NCBI GenBank assembly: GCA_016718275.1
Contig: JADKEA010000010.1
Span: forward strand, 62,001 to 126,000
Source of the DNA: Candidatus Villigracilis affinis
GTDB lineage: Bacteria > Chloroflexota > Anaerolineae > Anaerolineales > Villigracilaceae
Reading direction: 5' to 3'
Length of the DNA stretch: 64,000 bases
Below the pieces are notes generated by a model that was not told the origin of the DNA, ran no database searches, and was given only the letters and a program-made list of their open reading frames with translations. Numbering within the stretch: position 1 is the first letter of the stretch; each line of letters opens with the position of its first letter. The position numbers were made by a program, and so were the translations under genes. Shown here one piece after another: positions 63,595-64,000 of the stretch.

Positions 63595-64000
63595 AGTCCA
63601 ATATCTTAGTGGTCGATGACGAGCCTGTTGCCCGTCAATCTCTTGCTGATATTCTGAAGCTCGAGGGCCACAACGTAACAGCCGCTCCGAATGGACAGGC
63701 CGCAGTGGAATATGTCCGAACCCATCCTATTGACCTGATGATCGTGGATTTGCGCATGCCCGGCATGGATGGCTTGGAAGTGGTGCAAGTGGTGAATCAG
63801 ATCTCGCCCGAGACAGAAGTGATCCTGCTCACGGCGTATGGTTCGACTGAAACTGCCATCCAGGCTTTGCGATTGCGCATTCACGATTATCTTTTAAAAC
63901 CTGCTTCTCCCGCTCAGGTGCTGGCGAGTGTGAAGAAAGGGCTGACACGCCGTACTGCGAAATCACGTACAAGCAGTGCTGTCGTGGCGGATGCCGATGA
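63591..64000 (+). CDS. Response regulator, truncated by the window end
   Basis: At least 136 codons; continues past the window. Receiver domain: ILVVDDEPVARQSLADIL, phospho-Asp in LMIVDLRMPGMDG, Lys in YLLKPASPAQVL, followed by a linker. Output domain not visible; NtrC-like or a helix-turn-helix are possible. GGAGGAGAAC gives a good ribosome site, and the ATG overlaps the kinase stop, so it is the cognate target of the relay. Confidence 0.88.
   Translation, partial: MKSNILVVDDEPVARQSLADILKLEGHNVTAAPNGQAAVEYVRTHPIDLMIVDLRMPGMDGLEVVQVVNQISPETEVILLTAYGSTETAIQALRLRIHDYLLKPASPAQVLASVKKGLTRRTAKSRTSSAVVADAD

Overview
The window looks like a chromosomal segment of a free-living Chloroflexota bacterium, most likely class Anaerolineae. 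This is inferred from protein character (many multi-PAS and GAF histidine kinases, a one-piece GltB, HflX, TrmFO, a stand-alone E2-like acyltransferase) and not from any search. Base composition is mixed, near 50% GC, with a clearly AT-richer patch at about 54.95-55.78 kb. There is no rRNA, CRISPR array, phage or intact insertion sequence. One tRNA gene, tRNA-Gln(CUG), is present.

Layout. (1) 0-7 kb: glnS, a small membrane protein, tRNA-Gln and carAB, i.e. glutamine charging and glutamine-dependent carbamoyl phosphate synthesis. (2) 7.2-17.9 kb: a nitrogen-assimilation block with gltB, an ArsB/NhaD-type permease, amt, glnA and a LysE-type exporter. gltB, the permease-amt pair and glnA each have a similar promoter: a GTACCC...GGG.AATAG box placed 19-20 nt before a -10 element. 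A fourth copy drives a probable small RNA between amt and glnA. (3) 18-38.9 kb and 58.7-64 kb: two-component signalling, with about a dozen histidine kinases and response regulators. They include three tandem paralogous hybrid kinases plus a decayed fourth, an HD-GYP regulator, a NarX/NarL-like pair and an FHA protein coupled to two kinases. (4) 38.9-43.7 kb: a MacB-like ABC export system whose ATPase carries a cyclic-nucleotide-binding domain. (5) 43.9-54.4 kb: mixed genes (AlkZ-related protein, SET methyltransferase, a pseudokinase with a beta-propeller, acyltransferase, HflX, a kinase, an M28 peptidase, TrmFO). (6) 54.5-58.6 kb: an accessory patch with four partial copies of a sequence resembling the 3' end of a type I restriction specificity gene (hsdS), a TIR-domain gene, small unknown genes and an E2-like acyltransferase.

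Two features cut across the window. First, heptanucleotide tandem repeats sit inside or at the end of genes: in carA (in frame), twice in carB, at the trmFO stop, and probably in a GAF kinase. Second, several large genes are read in broken frames (carB twice, the GAF kinase at 19.36 kb, the hybrid kinase at 27.95 kb). One break is in a homopolymer, one is at a C run and two are at short repeats, so sequencing error and genuine decay cannot be separated from the sequence alone.

The strongest candidates for undescribed biology are the shared nitrogen promoter, the duplicated terminator-promoter module with its predicted small RNA, the hsdS-tail repeats separating different small gene cassettes, and the spread of heptad repeats into protein-coding genes.
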